DNA of 64,000 nt from assembly GCF_018333375.1 (NCBI RefSeq), contig NZ_BORW01000001.1, positions 372,001-436,000 of the forward strand, read 5' to 3'. The translations under genes were made by a program, and so were the position numbers. The notes below the pieces were generated by a model that was given only the letters and a program-made list of their open reading frames with translations, had not been told where the DNA came from and did not search any database. Below are positions 63,405 through 64,000 of the stretch, piece by piece (position 1 is the first letter of the stretch; the number at the start of each line of letters is the position of its first letter). The stretch is from Paenibacillus cookii (lineage in GTDB: Bacteria; Bacillota; Bacilli; Paenibacillales; Paenibacillaceae).

Positions 63405-63767
63405 TTACACAAATCCGCCCGCTTCTTCGATAATTTTCATCGCTTTATCGAAGGATTCTTCCTCGACCACGACGGTCAGCAAAATATCCCGTCCGGTCGG
63501 ACCTCCCTGGCCCCCGTCGCTCATGCCGCTGGCCGACGTGTTCGTGGCGGCCAGCACCCCGGCATCGCCGCCGATCGTGTTCCCGAACGTCACGGAGCTC
63601 AGGCTGTCCATGCCGGTAAGGTTCCGGTCCCCATAAGGGTCGGTCCCCGGGTACATGCTGAAGCGGTCGATCGACATGTCCACGACGCGCAGCGACTGCA
63701 GCTTCCGGGACACGCTTTCGGCTTCTTCCGGGCTTTTGAAATAAGCCAAAATATTTTTTTCGCTCAA
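63405..63767 (-). CDS. Unknown small protein (SEKNILAYFKSPEEAE start)
   Basis: The TTG at 63767 with GGTGAG upstream, or the GTG three codons earlier, gives about 120 residues. The N-terminal 35 residues (ILAYFKSPEEAESVSRKLQSL) and the C-terminal TVVVEEESFDKAMKIIEEAGG look like a ferredoxin-like fold of the kind in general stress proteins (YflT-like). A Gly/Ser/Thr-rich middle (about residues 60-90) is predicted to be flexible. No family is assigned. Confidence 0.6.
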   Translation of the reverse strand: MSEKNILAYFKSPEEAESVSRKLQSLRVVDMSIDRFSMYPGTDPYGDRNLTGMDSLSSVTFGNTIGGDAGVLAATNTSASGMSDGGQGGPTGRDILLTVVVEEESFDKAMKIIEEAGGFV

Positions 63768-63900
63768 AACGCTCACCTGCCTGTCGTATGTCTTCCTTGG
63801 CTGTTGCATAGGCTTTCCTGCCTTTGGTTAGATTTTGCCTTATGCGGACCGAATATGCGCCGGATTCCGACGAAAGCGCGGCTAGCCGGCTTTGGACACG

Positions 63901-63928
63901 AAAAAAACCGGCCAACAAATGGCCGGTT
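63901..63928 (-). terminator. Intrinsic terminator of dnaJ
   Basis: AACCGGCCA and TGGCCGGTT around a 5-nt loop, followed by TTTTT on the minus strand, about 20 bp after the dnaJ stop. Confidence 0.9.
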
Positions 63929-63950
63929 CCCCGTCGTGCGTATATATCCA

Positions 63951-64000
63951 TTATTCCCCGCGGAAAGCGCGTTTCATGCGGTCGAAAAACGATTGTTCAT
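63951..64000 (-). CDS. dnaJ: Chaperone DnaJ, C-terminal end (truncated by the window)
   Basis: The last codons read EQSFFDRMKRAFRGE and a TAA stop at 63951-63953. Bacillus DnaJ proteins end in a similar SFFD(K/R)MK segment, and dnaJ precedes prmA there. Only about 16 codons are inside the window, so the assignment rests on this tail, the terminator and the prmA neighbourhood. Confidence 0.6.
   Translation of the reverse strand, partial: EQSFFDRMKRAFRGE

Noticed and set aside
1..64000. CRISPR arrays, tRNA or rRNA genes, insertion sequences, prophage or defence genes
   Set aside because: I saw no repeat-spacer pattern, no tRNA-like cloverleaf, and no transposase, integrase or defence-type protein.

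Overview
The window looks like a chromosomal segment of a low-GC Gram-positive bacterium of the Paenibacillaceae (Paenibacillus or a close relative). The coding sequence is moderately GC-rich, nearly every gene has a strong AGGAGG-type ribosome binding site, and sporulation genes are present (yqfC/yqfD, a YhcN/YlaJ lipoprotein, a CotD-like coat protein). The gene order follows the yqx-yqf-yqe region of Bacillus subtilis, with lineage-specific insertions. There are no rRNA or tRNA genes, transposases, phage genes or CRISPR arrays. Most of the window is housekeeping DNA.

Layout. 1-5.3 kb: a DUF2626 membrane protein, a secreted coiled-coil protein, an orphan solute-binding protein, a PIN-PhoH ATPase (YlaK-like) and a YlaJ-like sporulation lipoprotein. 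5.4-9.5 kb: an LCP cell-wall ligase, YlaH, the GTPase TypA/BipA and a LiaF-like membrane protein. 9.6-11.2 kb: two divergent TerC-family membrane proteins. 11.2-13.6 kb: thiI with its partner cysteine desulfurase. 13.7-19.7 kb: a lytic transglycosylase, small proteins, a secreted endo-arabinanase, a YpuI-like protein, a large secreted subtilase and CotD. 19.9-20.4 kb: RNase P RNA (type B) with promoter and terminator. 20.4-26.2 kb: the macromolecular synthesis block yqxD-dnaG-rpoD, then trmK and yqfO. 26.3-29.7 kb: glyQS behind a glycine T-box. 29.6-37.9 kb: a tightly packed run yqfC-yqfD-phoH-pgpH-ybeY-dgkA-cdd-era-yqzL-recO. 38-42 kb: a membrane-anchored unknown, floA-nfeD with a SigmaW-type promoter, and rpsU-yqeY. 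42-57.4 kb: a HIT protein, an unknown Tyr/Gly-rich protein, the DNA end-processing operon addB-addA-sbcD-sbcC and an rRNA methyltransferase. 57.5-64 kb: a Na/Pi cotransporter-like protein, a NUDIX hydrolase, mtaB, rsmE, an M50 protease, prmA, a YfhD-like protein, an unknown small protein and the 3' end of dnaJ at the window edge.

How the genes fit together. The main themes are translation quality and RNA modification (thiI/desulfurase, trmK, mtaB, rsmE, prmA, RNase P, glyQS, typA, era, ybeY), replication and repair (dnaG, recO, addAB, sbcCD), envelope maintenance (LCP, floA/nfeD, dgkA, the M50 protease) and sporulation. I see no clearly new multi-gene system. The most interesting signals are regulatory: a LexA-like box upstream of addB, a SigmaW-type promoter before nfeD-floA, a SigmaE-type promoter before yqfC, a cre-like site on the arabinanase promoter, and two overlapping promoters built on an inverted repeat between the YpuI-like gene and the subtilase gene.
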